Origin: Akkermansiaceae bacterium
GTDB lineage: Bacteria; Verrucomicrobiota; Verrucomicrobiia; Verrucomicrobiales; Akkermansiaceae
Assembly (NCBI GenBank): GCA_025363295.1
Contig: JANYEC010000038.1
Coordinates: forward strand, 1 to 39,685
Direction: 5' to 3'
Length of the DNA stretch: 39,685 nucleotides
Shown piece after piece: positions 1 to 9,150 of the stretch. The first letter of the stretch is position 1, and every line of letters begins with the position of its first letter. Under the pieces are notes generated by a model. It did no database searches. It saw only the letters and a list, made by a program, of their open reading frames with translations, and had not been told where the DNA came from. The position numbers were made by a program, and so were the translations under genes.

Positions 1-104
1 CCCTACGCTCCATCAGCCCAAATTCGAGTCCCTCGCTACTTCACCCTTGAACCAACATCCATGATCTCCTATCAATCCGCTGCATCTCTCCACCATAGCT
101 TAGT

Positions 105-3100
105 TTAGCCATTGAGTGGTCGGATTTTCGGGGCCGCCTCACCCGTAGCCGCACCTCCTCCGTAAAAGCCGGGTCGCAAATCGAGCAAAAACATATCATC
201 ATCGCCAGTACGGTATTCCAATCCAATATCGATTGCTACAAATTGCAATGTCTTTGGCTCCCTAGCCTCACCTCCGCCGAAGTCATGGCGCTCGGCAATC
301 AATCCGGCGAGGAGATGCCAACGCGAACCCAAAGGATGGTCCTGTATGGCGCTCAATGACGAGAATATTTCGTGCGTTGCCACGCCGAAATCGGATTCAA
401 CTCCTGTCTCGACCAATGCCGCCTGCATGTGCTCCGCTCCGAGCCAAATACATGCCAATAAAGTAATGGCAGACACCTTTCCCAAATCATCCCGCATGGC
501 AGCCGGAATCCCCCGCCAGACGGTTTTCTCCGGCAAGCTCTCGCCCTTCATTACCAGCGAGAGCGGCGAAAGCACGCTGTCCATGCCAAGATCCGTATCA
601 TACAATACCACCGCTCTTTGGCCGATGACGCTGCCTTCTCCCACGCGAACATGCGAAAGTTTCATGATCCGGTCCTCGAACAAATGGGTCTGTAAGCTAA
701 CATTCTCGGCTAAGGCCGTATGGTCGCCGATGTGTATGAGATCAAATTCCGTCACATAAGTCGTATCGCAATAGACTCGTTTGCCGATTTGGCAGCCAAA
801 CAAACGCAGCAGCATGTTAAAAACGGGCGAGCCAGTAAACCAGTTCAGCAACAGCGGAAGCGAGATGTTTTCGTAAATCATGGTGGCCATTTCACTGCGC
901 CATACAAACAATGACCACAGTGGAGCCATACGCGGCCGATACCTGCCCACAAGGAGCCATTTCATCATCGCCGCAAAGAGAGTCATTGCCATGCCAACTC
1001 CAAGGAAACAGAGCGGCGAAAGCACCAGCGCAAGTGTGACCGGTAATGAGTCTGATAGATTCTGCTGTAACATTAGCGTGGCCACGAAAGCGACCGATAG
1101 AACCATCTGCGGAATCGTGATGCGGAAAAACTCGATCGCATATCTCAGACACACGATCCGGAAAGGCGGGGTGTAAAGCACCGCATCATCATAGCCCTTC
1201 ACCACCTCGCGTCTCTGAAGGTGCAGTGCAGGCGAGCCGAGCCACGAGCTGTCCACGGATAGCGGCTCGCCGTGCTTGTGGGACAACACGCCCAGAAGTG
1301 ATCCCGCCTCGAGGTGGCAACCGAGCGATTGATGGGCGCAGTTGCCGACGAAGGCGCGGGACTCCACACGGGTTTCGCGGACTGCGAACCAGCCTTGGTG
1401 AAATACCGCCGCGCCCAGCGTCGCCTGATCCGCGATAAAACTATATGGAGCCAATGACAGCATGTTGGGATCGAAGTAATTCAACGTGCTGATTTCGCTG
1501 CCCTTGCCAGTTTTCACACCGAGAGCGCGCAGCCAATATTTCGTGTAAATCGTCGCATAAACGCTGTAGATTACATCGAGGCTACTACTTACCAATTTGT
1601 CACTAAACCATTTCCGCCAAGCGATCACGGAGTGCACCGGATAGACCCCTTCCTTCATGCGTGGCAGCACCAGCCACTTCGCGCCCGCGATGAGTACACA
1701 GGAAAACAGGATGTTAGCCACTGCACCGGGGATCAGCCAAGCCAGAGCGGCATACCAGTCATGATGCCTCATCGGACCCTCAATCAAGGCGACACATGGC
1801 GCTTGGGACACAAACATCAGCAGGTAGAGCACCACAGCACTCAGCAGGTAGGCGCTGGTGGGACCCGCAGTGAGCGGCACTCCCTGCCGCCGACCCAGCG
1901 TGTGAAGTTGCTTGAGGGTTTCCGGCATCGGCATCGGCTGTGCGGGCGAGCCCTGCCAGTATTCACCCGCCACAATCGTTCCTCCGCGCGGGACCAGCGA
2001 TTGTTCGCCGAGTAGCGCCCCGTCCTCCACGCTCGAGCCGAGGAAAACGACGGAATTGGCCCCGATATAAGAGCCCGCCCCGATCCGGATGGGTTCCAGT
2101 ATCAACCATCCATCGCGGATCTCATGCGCCAAGATATCCACGTTGTAGCCGATGTGCGCGCCTTCCCCAACAGATACAAGGTCAGGCAGCAGGAGATTCT
2201 TTGATCCGATATAACAACCGCCTCCAATTTCCGCCCCCATCATCCTCAGATAGAGCCTCATCACCGGAGTGCCCGCCAAGTATTCCATCGGCACGAACCT
2301 CAATGCGGTGCGCACGATCCACCATCTGAGAAAGTAGGAGCCCCAAAGCGGGTAACGCCCCGGCTTGAACCTCCCGATCACAATCCATTTGATTGCGATC
2401 GGCATGATCAACCAGACGACGACGCTTAGGACGATGTATGCGCCCGCCATCAGCATCCAGTTAGTAATCCGGTCCACATGCAACAGGTCGGTTAGGGATT
2501 CAGAAAAGAAAATTAGTAAGATATATACTGCGGCGACTTGAACGCACCCGGCGAGCGATACCTGCCACCAGGATGCGCGTCGGATTTCGCGCTCCGTGGC
2601 GGTTTCCACGAGGGGCTCCCGTGCATCCAAATGCGACGCTAGCTGCCGAATTGTCGGCTGCTTGTAAATTTCGCTCACTGACAGGCCTTTAAAGTGCGGC
2701 TGCAGACGCAGGCGGGAGACTGTCGTGGCAACAAGCAGGGAATCGCCTCCCAAATCAAAGAAGAAGTGCGCGGTGGCGGACACCTCGACCAATTTGAAAG
2801 CGGCACACCATGCCGCCGCAAGCGCGAGTTCCGTCTCGCCCTCGGGCGGAACGAATTCTCCGATATTGGAAAGTAGTCTTGGCGACTCGGGCGGTGGCAG
2901 CTTGGAACGATCCGCCTTTCCGCTGGCAAGCATAGGGAAGAAATCCATCACCTCAAGGTGGGCGGGAATCATATAGGCCGGTAGCGCTGTCTGAAGCTGC
3001 TCAAGGATTTCCTGCCGCATCGAGGCGTCCAATGTGGCACCTGGCGAGAGCAACAAGTAGCCCACAAGTATTGTGACACCATCCGCGCCGGTGAAAGGAG

Positions 3101-4328
3101 CTACGATGGCGTTACTCACTTGTGAGCGATCCGTGAGGATGCTTTCGATTTCTCCCAGCTCGATTCGATATCCACGGATTTTCACCTGCGTGTCGATGCG
3201 CCCGAGAAACTCGATCTCGCCATGTTCGCCTAAGCGACCAAGATCCCCGGTTCGGTAGAAACGCTGGCCGTCCAGCATGACAAACTTCTCGGCGGTGATT
3301 TCTGGGCGGTTAATGTAGCCGGGCGCGACCCCTGGACCCGCGATACAAATCTCGCCGCCCTCGCCGTCAATCACCGGATTCAAATCCTCGTCAAGAAGCC
3401 GGATACTGTAGGTGGGCAGGGGCTTGCCGATGGTCACAGCCCGATCTGCGGAAAGCTCGGCCCAAGATGCAGTGATGGTGGTTTCCGTTGGGCCGTAAGT
3501 GTTAAGGATTCGGCGACCCGGCCTACTCCATCGCGTGACCAGTTCCCGCGGGCAAGCCTCGCCACCCACGTTGATGGTATGCAGATCAGGGAGCTCATCT
3601 GAAATCGTAGCTAGCAGCGTAGGCACGACATACATCATGGTCACGCATCTCTGGTTGAGGAATTCGTGAAGCTCATCGCCAATAAGGCGTTCGCCATTCG
3701 GTGGGGGCACCAGCGCGGCTCCGGCGATCCATGTGGGCCACACCTCTTCCAGCGAAAAATCGAACGAAGGAGTCATTCCCTGATAGACGCGGTCCGAGGA
3801 TCCGACGCCGTAAATTGCTGGCACCACGCGCAGGAAGTTCGCGATGTTCGAGTGGGTGATGCCAACGCCCTTCGGTTTGCCCGTGGTGCCTGAAGTGTAA
3901 ATAATGTATGCGAGGTCCTCCTCGTCTTGGTCCTGCCGCACTGGTAACGCAGTGTCTTCTGCGCGGTCTTTGCGCAAATTGGCGAACCTCACCTCGTCCA
4001 AGAACAAGAAGACACCGGCATCCGCCCGGATAAATTCCACGCGTTCGTCTGGAAACGAGGGATCGAAAGGCACGAAGGTGGCCCCACATTTCAAGATTGC
4101 CAGTGTTGCTAGATAGGCATCGAGTCCGGGTTTCAGCATTATCCCCACGCGGTGGCACGGCATGACTCCCTCCCGCGCGGCCAAGCGCCGTGCGAGCCGG
4201 TTGGCCTCGGCATCCACTTCGCCATAAGTCCATGTCCGGGCTTCGGTGATCACACATGCCGAGTGCGGAACACGCGCCGCAGATGATTCGAAGAAATGGT
4301 TTAGGCGTGAAGGTGGAGGTAGCGACAT
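105..4328 (-). CDS. Pls/PosA-type single-module non-ribosomal peptide synthetase (A-PCP-membrane/LbH)
   Basis: A 1407-residue synthetase that should activate an amino acid as its adenylate and load it on a carrier domain. The adenylation domain (about 1-480) shows YTSGTTGKPKG near 144, YGPTETT near 278, YRTGD near 358 and the lysine motif SGKADR near 469. The Asp that usually binds the substrate amino group is kept (FDFSLEEVW, about 189-197). The carrier domain has LGGDS with the phosphopantetheine Ser near 530. There is no condensation domain. From about 590 onward hydrophobic segments alternate with three hexapeptide-type beta-helix modules, the layout known from epsilon-polylysine synthetase (Pls) and PosA-like enzymes. 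Those enzymes make amino-acid homopolymers, but the product here cannot be told from the sequence. The last 130 or so residues are not recognised. The start is ATG at 4326-4328; no partner gene lies upstream on this strand. Confidence 0.9.
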   Translation of the reverse strand: MSLPPPSRLNHFFESSAARVPHSACVITEARTWTYGEVDAEANRLARRLAAREGVMPCHRVGIMLKPGLDAYLATLAILKCGATFVPFDPSFPDERVEFIRADAGVFLFLDEVRFANLRKDRAEDTALPVRQDQDEEDLAYIIYTSGTTGKPKGVGITHSNIANFLRVVPAIYGVGSSDRVYQGMTPSFDFSLEEVWPTWIAGAALVPPPNGERLIGDELHEFLNQRCVTMMYVVPTLLATISDELPDLHTINVGGEACPRELVTRWSRPGRRILNTYGPTETTITASWAELSADRAVTIGKPLPTYSIRLLDEDLNPVIDGEGGEICIAGPGVAPGYINRPEITAEKFVMLDGQRFYRTGDLGRLGEHGEIEFLGRIDTQVKIRGYRIELGEIESILTDRSQVSNAIVAPFTGADGVTILVGYLLLSPGATLDASMRQEILEQLQTALPAYMIPAHLEVMDFFPMLASGKADRSKLPPPESPRLLSNIGEFVPPEGETELALAAAWCAAFKLVEVSATAHFFFDLGGDSLLVATTVSRLRLQPHFKGLSVSEIYKQPTIRQLASHLDAREPLVETATEREIRRASWWQVSLAGCVQVAAVYILLIFFSESLTDLLHVDRITNWMLMAGAYIVLSVVVWLIMPIAIKWIVIGRFKPGRYPLWGSYFLRWWIVRTALRFVPMEYLAGTPVMRLYLRMMGAEIGGGCYIGSKNLLLPDLVSVGEGAHIGYNVDILAHEIRDGWLILEPIRIGAGSYIGANSVVFLGSSVEDGALLGEQSLVPRGGTIVAGEYWQGSPAQPMPMPETLKQLHTLGRRQGVPLTAGPTSAYLLSAVVLYLLMFVSQAPCVALIEGPMRHHDWYAALAWLIPGAVANILFSCVLIAGAKWLVLPRMKEGVYPVHSVIAWRKWFSDKLVSSSLDVIYSVYATIYTKYWLRALGVKTGKGSEISTLNYFDPNMLSLAPYSFIADQATLGAAVFHQGWFAVRETRVESRAFVGNCAHQSLGCHLEAGSLLGVLSHKHGEPLSVDSSWLGSPALHLQRREVVKGYDDAVLYTPPFRIVCLRYAIEFFRITIPQMVLSVAFVATLMLQQNLSDSLPVTLALVLSPLCFLGVGMAMTLFAAMMKWLLVGRYRPRMAPLWSLFVWRSEMATMIYENISLPLLLNWFTGSPVFNMLLRLFGCQIGKRVYCDTTYVTEFDLIHIGDHTALAENVSLQTHLFEDRIMKLSHVRVGEGSVIGQRAVVLYDTDLGMDSVLSPLSLVMKGESLPEKTVWRGIPAAMRDDLGKVSAITLLACIWLGAEHMQAALVETGVESDFGVATHEIFSSLSAIQDHPLGSRWHLLAGLIAERHDFGGGEAREPKTLQFVAIDIGLEYRTGDDDMFLLDLRPGFYGGGAATGEAAPKIRPLNG

Positions 4329-4371
4329 GCGAATCCCGCATTATTGGCGTGACGTTTTCAGTCAGGCAAAT

Positions 4372-4414
4372 CACATTCTGCAAGATGACAACAATGTCAT
4401 TAGCATGTGGTTTT
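4372..4414. promoter_or_regulatory. Imperfect dyad in the divergent NRPS/aminopeptidase spacer
   Basis: The core is a perfect inverted repeat, ATGACA-acaa-TGTCAT (4385-4400). It is flanked by inverted CACAT (left) and ATGTG (right), so the whole 43-bp stretch is roughly symmetric. It sits 44 bp upstream of the synthetase start, between two divergently transcribed genes, which is where an operator would lie. No regulator family is recognised; it could also be chance. Confidence 0.35.
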
Positions 4415-4590
4415 CACGCCCTCTAATGCTCTTAAGCAAATCTAGGGGGTTCTCATCACTTGGCACTTCTAAGTCCACGCCTCCAATGGCGAGAGAAATT
4501 TCTTGTCGGGTTTAAATCTCAACTATCCATTCCGAACTTCCACAGACTTGGCACTTGGAAAAATTCGTTTTCCCCGCTATCAGACAGCCC

Positions 4591-5691
4591 ATGCACGACA
4601 CTCGCATCGACGCTCTTGCCCGCCAACTCGTCCGTTATTCCACTTCCCTCAAAAAAGGCGAGAAAGTCCTGCTCGACTTGCACGACGTCCCGGATTCCAT
4701 CGGCCTTGCCCTCATCCGCGAGACCCGCGCAAAAGGCGCTTTTCCATTCCTTCGCGTCCACCAAGGTCGCCTCACTCGCGAAATGCTCCGTGGTGCCGAA
4801 AATGAGCAATACGAAGTTCTCACGAAACATCTGCTCGCGGAGATGAAAGATATGGATGCCTACATCGCCATCCGCGGCGGCCATAACATCGCGGAGACCT
4901 CGGATGTCCCAGCGGAACGCATGCAGCTCGCCATGAAACACATGCGCCCAGTGTTAGATCATCGGGTAAAAAAAACCAAATGGTGTGTCCTGCGTTGGCC
5001 CAGCGCATCCATGGCCCAGCAGGCCGGCATGAGCACCGAGGCTTTTGAGGATTTTTATTTCAAGGTCTGCCTGCTCGATTACAAGGCGCTCGTCCCCGCG
5101 ATGAATGCGCTGAAGAAACTCATGGAAGCGACCGACCGCGTGGAACTGATAGGCCCCGGCACCCATTTAAAATTTTCTATCAAAAACATCGGAGCCATCG
5201 TCTGCGGCGGAAACTATAACATTCCCGATGGTGAGGTCTTCTCTGCCCCCGTCAAAAACTCGGTGGAAGGCCACATCACCTACAACGCGCCCACCATCTA
5301 TCAGGGCATTCCGTTCGACTCGATCCACTTGGAGTTTTCTGAGGGAAAAATCATCAAAGCCGAAGCCGGAGCGAAAACCAAAGCCCTCAATCGCATCCTC
5401 GATACCGATGCTGGCTCACGCTACATCGGTGAGTTTGCCCTCGGTTTCCATCCCGTGATCCGCGAGCCGATGCGGGACATCCTTTTCGACGAGAAAATTG
5501 CCGGCTCCTTCCATTTCACCCCCGGCCAAGCCTATGACGAGGCGGACAACGGTAACCGCTCGCAAGTCCATTGGGACATGGTGAATATCCAACGGAAGGA
5601 CTACGGCGGCGGCGAAGTTTGGTTTGATGGAAAGCTGATTAGAAAAGACGGAATTTTCTTGCCGAAAGCACTGGCGAAGCTGAACGGCTAG
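4591..5691 (+). CDS. M29-family metal-dependent aminopeptidase
   Basis: A 366-residue cytosolic aminopeptidase of peptidase family M29 (AmpS/AmpT/PepS type), which removes N-terminal residues from peptides using a two-metal centre. The expected metal ligands are visible: Glu in PDGEVF (about 215), Glu in IGEFALG (about 281), His in FHFTPGQAY (about 308), and His and Asp in HWDMV (about 327 and 329). I chose the ATG at 4591 ([17 protein letters not shown]) because M29 proteins begin this way. An in-frame ATG at 4555 would add 12 residues ([12 protein letters not shown]) with no family match. The POT peptide transporter lies 0.5 kb downstream on the opposite strand, so a role in using imported peptides is plausible but inferred. 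Confidence 0.92.
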   Translation: MHDTRIDALARQLVRYSTSLKKGEKVLLDLHDVPDSIGLALIRETRAKGAFPFLRVHQGRLTREMLRGAENEQYEVLTKHLLAEMKDMDAYIAIRGGHNIAETSDVPAERMQLAMKHMRPVLDHRVKKTKWCVLRWPSASMAQQAGMSTEAFEDFYFKVCLLDYKALVPAMNALKKLMEATDRVELIGPGTHLKFSIKNIGAIVCGGNYNIPDGEVFSAPVKNSVEGHITYNAPTIYQGIPFDSIHLEFSEGKIIKAEAGAKTKALNRILDTDAGSRYIGEFALGFHPVIREPMRDILFDEKIAGSFHFTPGQAYDEADNGNRSQVHWDMVNIQRKDYGGGEVWFDGKLIRKDGIFLPKALAKLNG

Positions 5692-5746
5692 AAACTAGGG
5701 GTTATTTTTTGGTTTTCCATAGCCGCACTCATGCTACGACTCCCGC

Positions 5747-6202
5747 ATGAGCAGCACCGCCACCCAACTTCCTGAAGACATCAAAACCGCCATGAGGGCG
5801 AAGGACAGCATCGCGCTGAACGCCCTGCGCGCGCTGAAGAGTGCGATGATGAATGCTGCCATCGAAAAGGGGAATTTGAGCATCGTGCTGGAGGAGGCGG
5901 AAGTCATGGCTGTTGTTAGGAAGCAAATCAAACAGCGGGTGGACTCGATCGAGCAGTTTGAAAAAGCGGGTCGCCCAGAACTCGCTGCCAGTGAGAAGGC
6001 AGAAATCGAAATTCTCTCACGTTATCTGCCTGCCGCGCTCACCGAGGATGAGTTGTTAGCGATAATCGAACAAGCGGTGGCGGATACTGGTGCCACCAGC
6101 AAAGCGGACATGGGGAAAGTCATGAAACGTTCCCAAGAGCTCGCGGAAGGCCGGGCGGATGGGAAACTGCTATCTGCGGCGGTGATGAAGGGTCTCGCAT
6201 AA
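5747..6202 (+). CDS. GatB/YqeY domain-containing protein
   Basis: A 151-residue protein matching the YqeY family, which resembles the tail domain of the GatB subunit of tRNA-dependent amidotransferase. The pattern is typical: an N-terminal helix with RAKDSIALNALRALKSA, a middle segment with KQIKQRVDSIEQFEKAGR, the conserved EKAEIEILSRYLPAALTEDE and the C-terminal GKVMKRSQELAEGRADGK. Free-standing YqeY proteins are widespread and thought to bind tRNA or support tRNA charging, but their exact job is unsettled. It lies 55 bp after the aminopeptidase on the same strand and ends convergently with the POT transporter. Length is normal for the family (about 150). Confidence 0.93.
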   Translation: MSSTATQLPEDIKTAMRAKDSIALNALRALKSAMMNAAIEKGNLSIVLEEAEVMAVVRKQIKQRVDSIEQFEKAGRPELAASEKAEIEILSRYLPAALTEDELLAIIEQAVADTGATSKADMGKVMKRSQELAEGRADGKLLSAAVMKGLA

Positions 6203-6239
6203 ATAGATCCTATTAGAACCATAAGACCTACGGGAAGAA

Positions 6240-8084
6240 TCACTCGTGCAAATACGCTTTTGGCCGATATAGCCAAGCAAAAGGAATGAAGACGATGGTG
6301 GCCGCCAGCACCAGCCACGTGAAAAATCGGAAGTAAGCCGCACCTTCGAGTTTTGTTTGGCCGCCGATGAACTCCGTGCTCGAGAAACCGCTGTTTGAAG
6401 TTTTTTCCACAATCCCAAGTGCCGCTTTCCGGCGGGTCAGCCAGGTGTCTGGCGCCGGGCTGGTGGAGGCATTGATTTTCTCCAAGAGGATGCCCTGATC
6501 CCACTGGGTTTTCAGAATGCGGTCCGGCCCGGCGCTGGAAATCCGGGCGTGACTGGAATCGATTAGATCATAAGCTAACGAATTTCCCCAAAGGTCTTTG
6601 GCCCCGGCTAACAAAGCTTGTCCAGATATACTATTGGGGAAGTTATTAGCCGCATTCGCCTCTATTTTCATAGCAGCAGTTAGATAAACTTCGCGCCCGG
6701 GAATTTCGATGCCGTCGAGTCTGCCGTTTTCACAGCGGGCCATGACATCATCATCCAGAGAAGTGGAATATCCGGGGAGAACGATCGACCGCGGCGAGCT
6801 CTGCCAATCAGGAGGAAGTTTACGGGTGGCCTGTTCGAACTGCTCCTCCGCCGGAGACGCGATGGCGATGGAATGATTCACCTGCGCGGTGAATTGATTG
6901 CCGCCCCAGACGGAGAGCCAGAACAAGGACATGACCCAAGATTTCATGGCTTTGGGGGCCTGGGTGTAGGCGAATTCCAAGCCCACGATGGAAACCATCA
7001 CCTCTGATGCGGTGATCAGCACGAAGGCGAGGATCTGCCAGCCGATCGACGGGCGCTGGCCGGCATCGATCCAAGTTTGAATAAGTGTTGTTAGGCCGAA
7101 GGATACCGCCATGAGCGCCATGCCAATTCCGATTTTACGCATGGGCGTGAGTGGAAAGGAGCGGTCGATCGCCGGATAGATGATAAAGGTGAACAGCGGG
7201 ATGAAGACAAGAATGAGAATCGGATTGACTGCTTGGACCTGGGATTCCAGCCAAGTAATCCCCATGAATTTCAAATCCATCTGCTCCGCCTGCAACACCC
7301 ACGAGGATCCCGTCTGATCATAGAGGGACCAGAAAACCGCGATGAAAACGAACAAAGGCGCGAGTTTCCCTAACGCGATCATCCCCTCACGAGAAAACAC
7401 CTCCCGGAAAAACCCGAGTCCCGATGGCGGGATATGGACGAAGCGATGCCTCCCTAACCAAAACATGAAGGTCGCGATGGCCATCAGCACGCCGGGCACG
7501 CCAAAGGCCCAGTGTGGACCATAATGTTCTAATAACCACGGCGTGAGAAGTGTAGAGAAGAAAGAACCAAAATTGATCGAGAAATAGAACCAATTGTAGA
7601 TCCGTGGGATCAGTTGATAGTTTCGTTTCCCGAACTGATCACCGACGTGGGCCGAGACGCATGGCTTGATCCCACCGGAACCGATGCAAATGAGAAGCAG
7701 TCCAGCTAACAACCAGCCCTTTGAATTCCCAAATGAGCCCATGCACGCAAGCGCCCCGTGGCCGAAGCAATAAACAATGGAAAGCCAAAGGATGGTCCGA
7801 TATTTTCCGAGGAAAATATCTGCGATCAAGGCTCCTGCGAGAGGCGTGAAGTAAACCCAGCTGGCGAATTGGTGATAATATTCCACCGCCTGCGTGCCAC
7901 TCATGGGACGGCCGCCGTGGCCATCCATGAGCGCCAAATATTGCGCCATGAAAACGACGAGGATGGTCCGCATCCCGTAAAAGGAAAATCGCTCGGCAGC
8001 CTCGTTGCCAATGATATAAGGGATGCCCGGCGGCATGCCTGCGAGATCAACCGGAGAAGTGCGGTGGGACATTCGGAGGATCAT
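6240..8084 (-). CDS. POT/PTR2-family proton-dependent peptide transporter with an extra periplasmic domain
   Basis: An inner-membrane symporter that takes up di- and tripeptides with protons. The family signature is clear near the N-terminus (NEAAERFSFYG, the ExxERF motif), followed by many hydrophobic helices and the PTR2 motif FYFSINFGSFFS. About 190 mostly polar residues, from after QFTAQVNHSIAIASPAEEQ to EFIGGQTKLEGAAY, stand before the last helix, so the loop between the last two helices is a soluble domain, expected in the periplasm. I chose the ATG at 8082-8084 (MILRMSHRTS) because AGGTG lies 8 bases upstream. The frame can be extended to a TTG at 8117, and ATG at 8072 is also possible. 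It ends convergently with the yqeY gene, 37 bp away. Confidence 0.92.
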   Translation of the reverse strand: MILRMSHRTSPVDLAGMPPGIPYIIGNEAAERFSFYGMRTILVVFMAQYLALMDGHGGRPMSGTQAVEYYHQFASWVYFTPLAGALIADIFLGKYRTILWLSIVYCFGHGALACMGSFGNSKGWLLAGLLLICIGSGGIKPCVSAHVGDQFGKRNYQLIPRIYNWFYFSINFGSFFSTLLTPWLLEHYGPHWAFGVPGVLMAIATFMFWLGRHRFVHIPPSGLGFFREVFSREGMIALGKLAPLFVFIAVFWSLYDQTGSSWVLQAEQMDLKFMGITWLESQVQAVNPILILVFIPLFTFIIYPAIDRSFPLTPMRKIGIGMALMAVSFGLTTLIQTWIDAGQRPSIGWQILAFVLITASEVMVSIVGLEFAYTQAPKAMKSWVMSLFWLSVWGGNQFTAQVNHSIAIASPAEEQFEQATRKLPPDWQSSPRSIVLPGYSTSLDDDVMARCENGRLDGIEIPGREVYLTAAMKIEANAANNFPNSISGQALLAGAKDLWGNSLAYDLIDSSHARISSAGPDRILKTQWDQGILLEKINASTSPAPDTWLTRRKAALGIVEKTSNSGFSSTEFIGGQTKLEGAAYFRFFTWLVLAATIVFIPFAWLYRPKAYLHE

Positions 8085-8248
8085 CTTGAACACACCTAGT
8101 CCTTTTGGAAGAGCCAATATGAAGAGGAATCAGGGAAGGACGAATTCATTTGAGAATCGTCTGCATGAAGGGAAATTTATGACGATTTTGTATCCTGAAA
8201 TTTTCGCAGCGAAGCCCAGTTTTTTTGCACAATAGGCTTTTTTTTGGT

Positions 8249-8277
8249 TTGACAGAAATTTGGGCTGCAGTTAGTAT
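8249..8277 (+). promoter_or_regulatory. Sigma-70-like promoter for the secreted protein at 8326
   Basis: A perfect -35 box TTGACA (8249-8254) is followed by exactly 17 bases and TAGTAT (8272-8277), which matches the -10 consensus at four of six positions, including its first two and last bases. Transcription would begin near 8284, about 40 bases before the ATG at 8326. T-rich tracts lie just upstream (8220-8247). No ribosome-binding site is evident before the ATG. Confidence 0.65.
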
Positions 8278-8325
8278 TTCGGCATATCGGTGTGACTTTC
8301 CTCCGATTCAGTATCCAAATTATCG

Positions 8326-9054
8326 ATGGCTCTCGCAGGATTCGCTCTTACTGCCTCAGCGGTGGAAGCTCAACCGATCCTCGCCCCTCCAACGCTTGAA
8401 CATAAGGCCACTCTCGCCCTGACACTTGCTAGCCAAGGCAGCGAAAAGTACACAACAAATGGAACACCTCCTGGCACGGTCACCGAAAGTTTCCAAGCTG
8501 CTATCGAAACTCGTAAGCTTTCCAACAAAGAGCTTTTGTTGCTTCTTGACACAAAACATGTTCTTCCTCCAGGTGGCATTTCCGGCTGGACGATTAGCAT
8601 CATTAGCTCCGATGGTAAACTCCAACAATCGTTCATCACCAAAAAGGGTGCCGCTCCTATCAATATTTCCAACTATCTTCAGGTAAGTGCTGAAAATAGC
8701 CTTGACGCGTATAACGGCAAGAATGTCACTAAGTTCTCCCCGAATTCCACCACTACCTCGGGCTCGTATTCCTTCAAGGGCTTCGCTTCAATCAGCACTG
8801 ATCAGCTCGCCGGTTACAATTTCGAAACCGAAGGACTCTTTATCGGTAACGGCACTTTTAAGGACGGGCTAGACACATTGGGAGCTTTCAGCTTCTCGAG
8901 CATTCTCGGTGTTCTCCGTGGCTCCAATTCTGGACAGGGTGCCGCAGCGGTCGGTTTTAATTTCGATGATTCCGATTACTCAGATGGTGGTGATTCCATC
9001 ATCGAAGGCTGGATTACGGCGACGGCAGGTAAATCCATTTCGATCACTTTGTAA
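8326..9054 (+). CDS. Secreted or periplasmic protein of unknown function
   Basis: A 242-residue protein I do not recognise. It begins with a short hydrophobic stretch ending in ASAVEA, a plausible signal-peptidase site before QPILAP. The mature part is rich in Ser, Thr, Gly and Asn with alternating patterns that suggest beta structure (for example ISGWTISIISSDGKLQQSF and GSYSFKGFASIS), and it ends ITATAGKSISITL. There are no Cys residues in the mature part. The signal peptide lacks the usual basic N-terminal residues. In frame upstream lie codons for VSKLS before the ATG, with GTA where a start might have been, and a stop at 8293. It has its own promoter upstream and a terminator downstream, so it is probably a single-gene unit. 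Confidence 0.7.
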   Translation: MALAGFALTASAVEAQPILAPPTLEHKATLALTLASQGSEKYTTNGTPPGTVTESFQAAIETRKLSNKELLLLLDTKHVLPPGGISGWTISIISSDGKLQQSFITKKGAAPINISNYLQVSAENSLDAYNGKNVTKFSPNSTTTSGSYSFKGFASISTDQLAGYNFETEGLFIGNGTFKDGLDTLGAFSFSSILGVLRGSNSGQGAAAVGFNFDDSDYSDGGDSIIEGWITATAGKSISITL

Positions 9055-9082
9055 GCTTGATTTTTCTAAATCAATAATTCAT

Positions 9083-9113
9083 ACCATCAACGCTCCGGTG
9101 TTGATGGTTTTTT
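9083..9113 (+). terminator. Rho-independent terminator after the secreted protein gene
   Basis: The stem ACCATCAAC (9083-9091) pairs with GTTGATGGT (9100-9108) around an 8-base loop, followed directly by a run of T (9108-9113). It lies 30 bp after the stop codon at 9054 and 40 bp before the next gene. Confidence 0.85.
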
Positions 9114-9150
9114 ATTGTTTTGCTTTTGGACCTTACCGTAAAGTTAGCCC

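Noticed and set aside
1..104. Possible gene at the left edge
   Set aside because: The short frame from 41 to 226 overlaps the synthetase gene in another frame and has no recognisable features; I see nothing supportable before position 105.
3673..4383. Minus-strand open frame of 236 codons overlapping the synthetase in another frame
   Set aside because: It lies within the adenylation domain coding sequence and its translation looks random (rich in Arg, Gly and His).
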